From Thermoproteales archaeon (GTDB lineage Archaea > Thermoproteota > Thermoprotei > Thermoproteales > Thermocladiaceae): a stretch of 5,675 nucleotides of DNA. Each line of letters begins with the position of its first letter. Position 1 is the first letter of the stretch. Shown piece by piece: positions 5,648 through 5,675 of the stretch. Under the pieces are notes generated by a model. That model saw only the letters and a program-made list of their open reading frames with translations. It was not told where the DNA came from and did not search any database. The stretch covers positions 1-5,675 of the forward strand of contig JAMOMD010000412.1 of assembly GCA_027068725.1 (NCBI GenBank), given 5' to 3'. A program made the translations under genes and the position numbers.

Positions 5648-5675
5648 GTGTGTTCATCAGGATTGTCGTAGCTGA

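Noticed and set aside
5628..5675. A third box C/D sRNA with C-like ATAATGA at 5628-5634 and CTGA at 5672-5675
   Set aside because: The C-like box lacks the G needed for the sheared G-A pair of the kink-turn, and there is no C' box 12 nt before the final CTGA.
5631..5675. Short reading frame ATG to TGA of 14 codons at the window end
   Set aside because: It is very short, has no ribosome site, overlaps a likely TATA element, and has no recognisable product.

Overview
The window looks like part of the chromosome of a thermophilic archaeon, most likely a crenarchaeote (Thermoproteota). The reasons are: arginine codons are mostly AGA/AGG and ATA is common for isoleucine; ribosome sites are of the GAGGTG type or absent; several genes have a TATA-like box about 26 bp before the start codon, as expected for leaderless mRNAs; and two box C/D guide RNA genes lie at the right-hand end. 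I cannot place it at genus level from sequence alone.

Layout. Bases 1-2634 (+) hold the 3' end of a respiratory hydrogenase operon: the C-terminal 135 codons of a membrane-anchored [NiFe] hydrogenase small subunit, then a NarI-like cytochrome b membrane protein (Isp1 type), then an HdrD/DsrK-like iron-sulfur protein with two 4Fe-4S motifs and one CCG domain (Isp2 type). T-rich tracts follow. Bases 2766-3191 (+) encode a stand-alone two-CBS-domain protein. It converges on a DMT/EamA transporter gene (3188-4042, -), and the two stop codons share the palindrome CTAG. The transporter gene diverges from hemL (4095-5411, +) across a 52-bp spacer. A palindromic TATA-like element, GCTTAAGC, lies exactly midway between the two start codons. 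After hemL come two tandem box C/D sRNA candidates. The first has its C box over the hemL stop codon. A GC-rich stem structure of unknown identity and a possible promoter for a gene beyond the window follow.

How the genes fit together. In the Hyn-Isp arrangement, H2 is oxidised by the hydrogenase on the outer face of the membrane. Electrons then pass through the small-subunit clusters to haems in Isp1, and on to quinone and/or the cytoplasmic Isp2. The large catalytic subunit is not in this window, so it must lie upstream or elsewhere. HemL makes 5-aminolevulinate, the precursor of haem, which is compatible with a haem-using respiratory chain, but nothing shows that it is co-regulated with the hydrogenase. 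The least expected content is the RNA-gene cluster after hemL and the symmetric divergent promoter.
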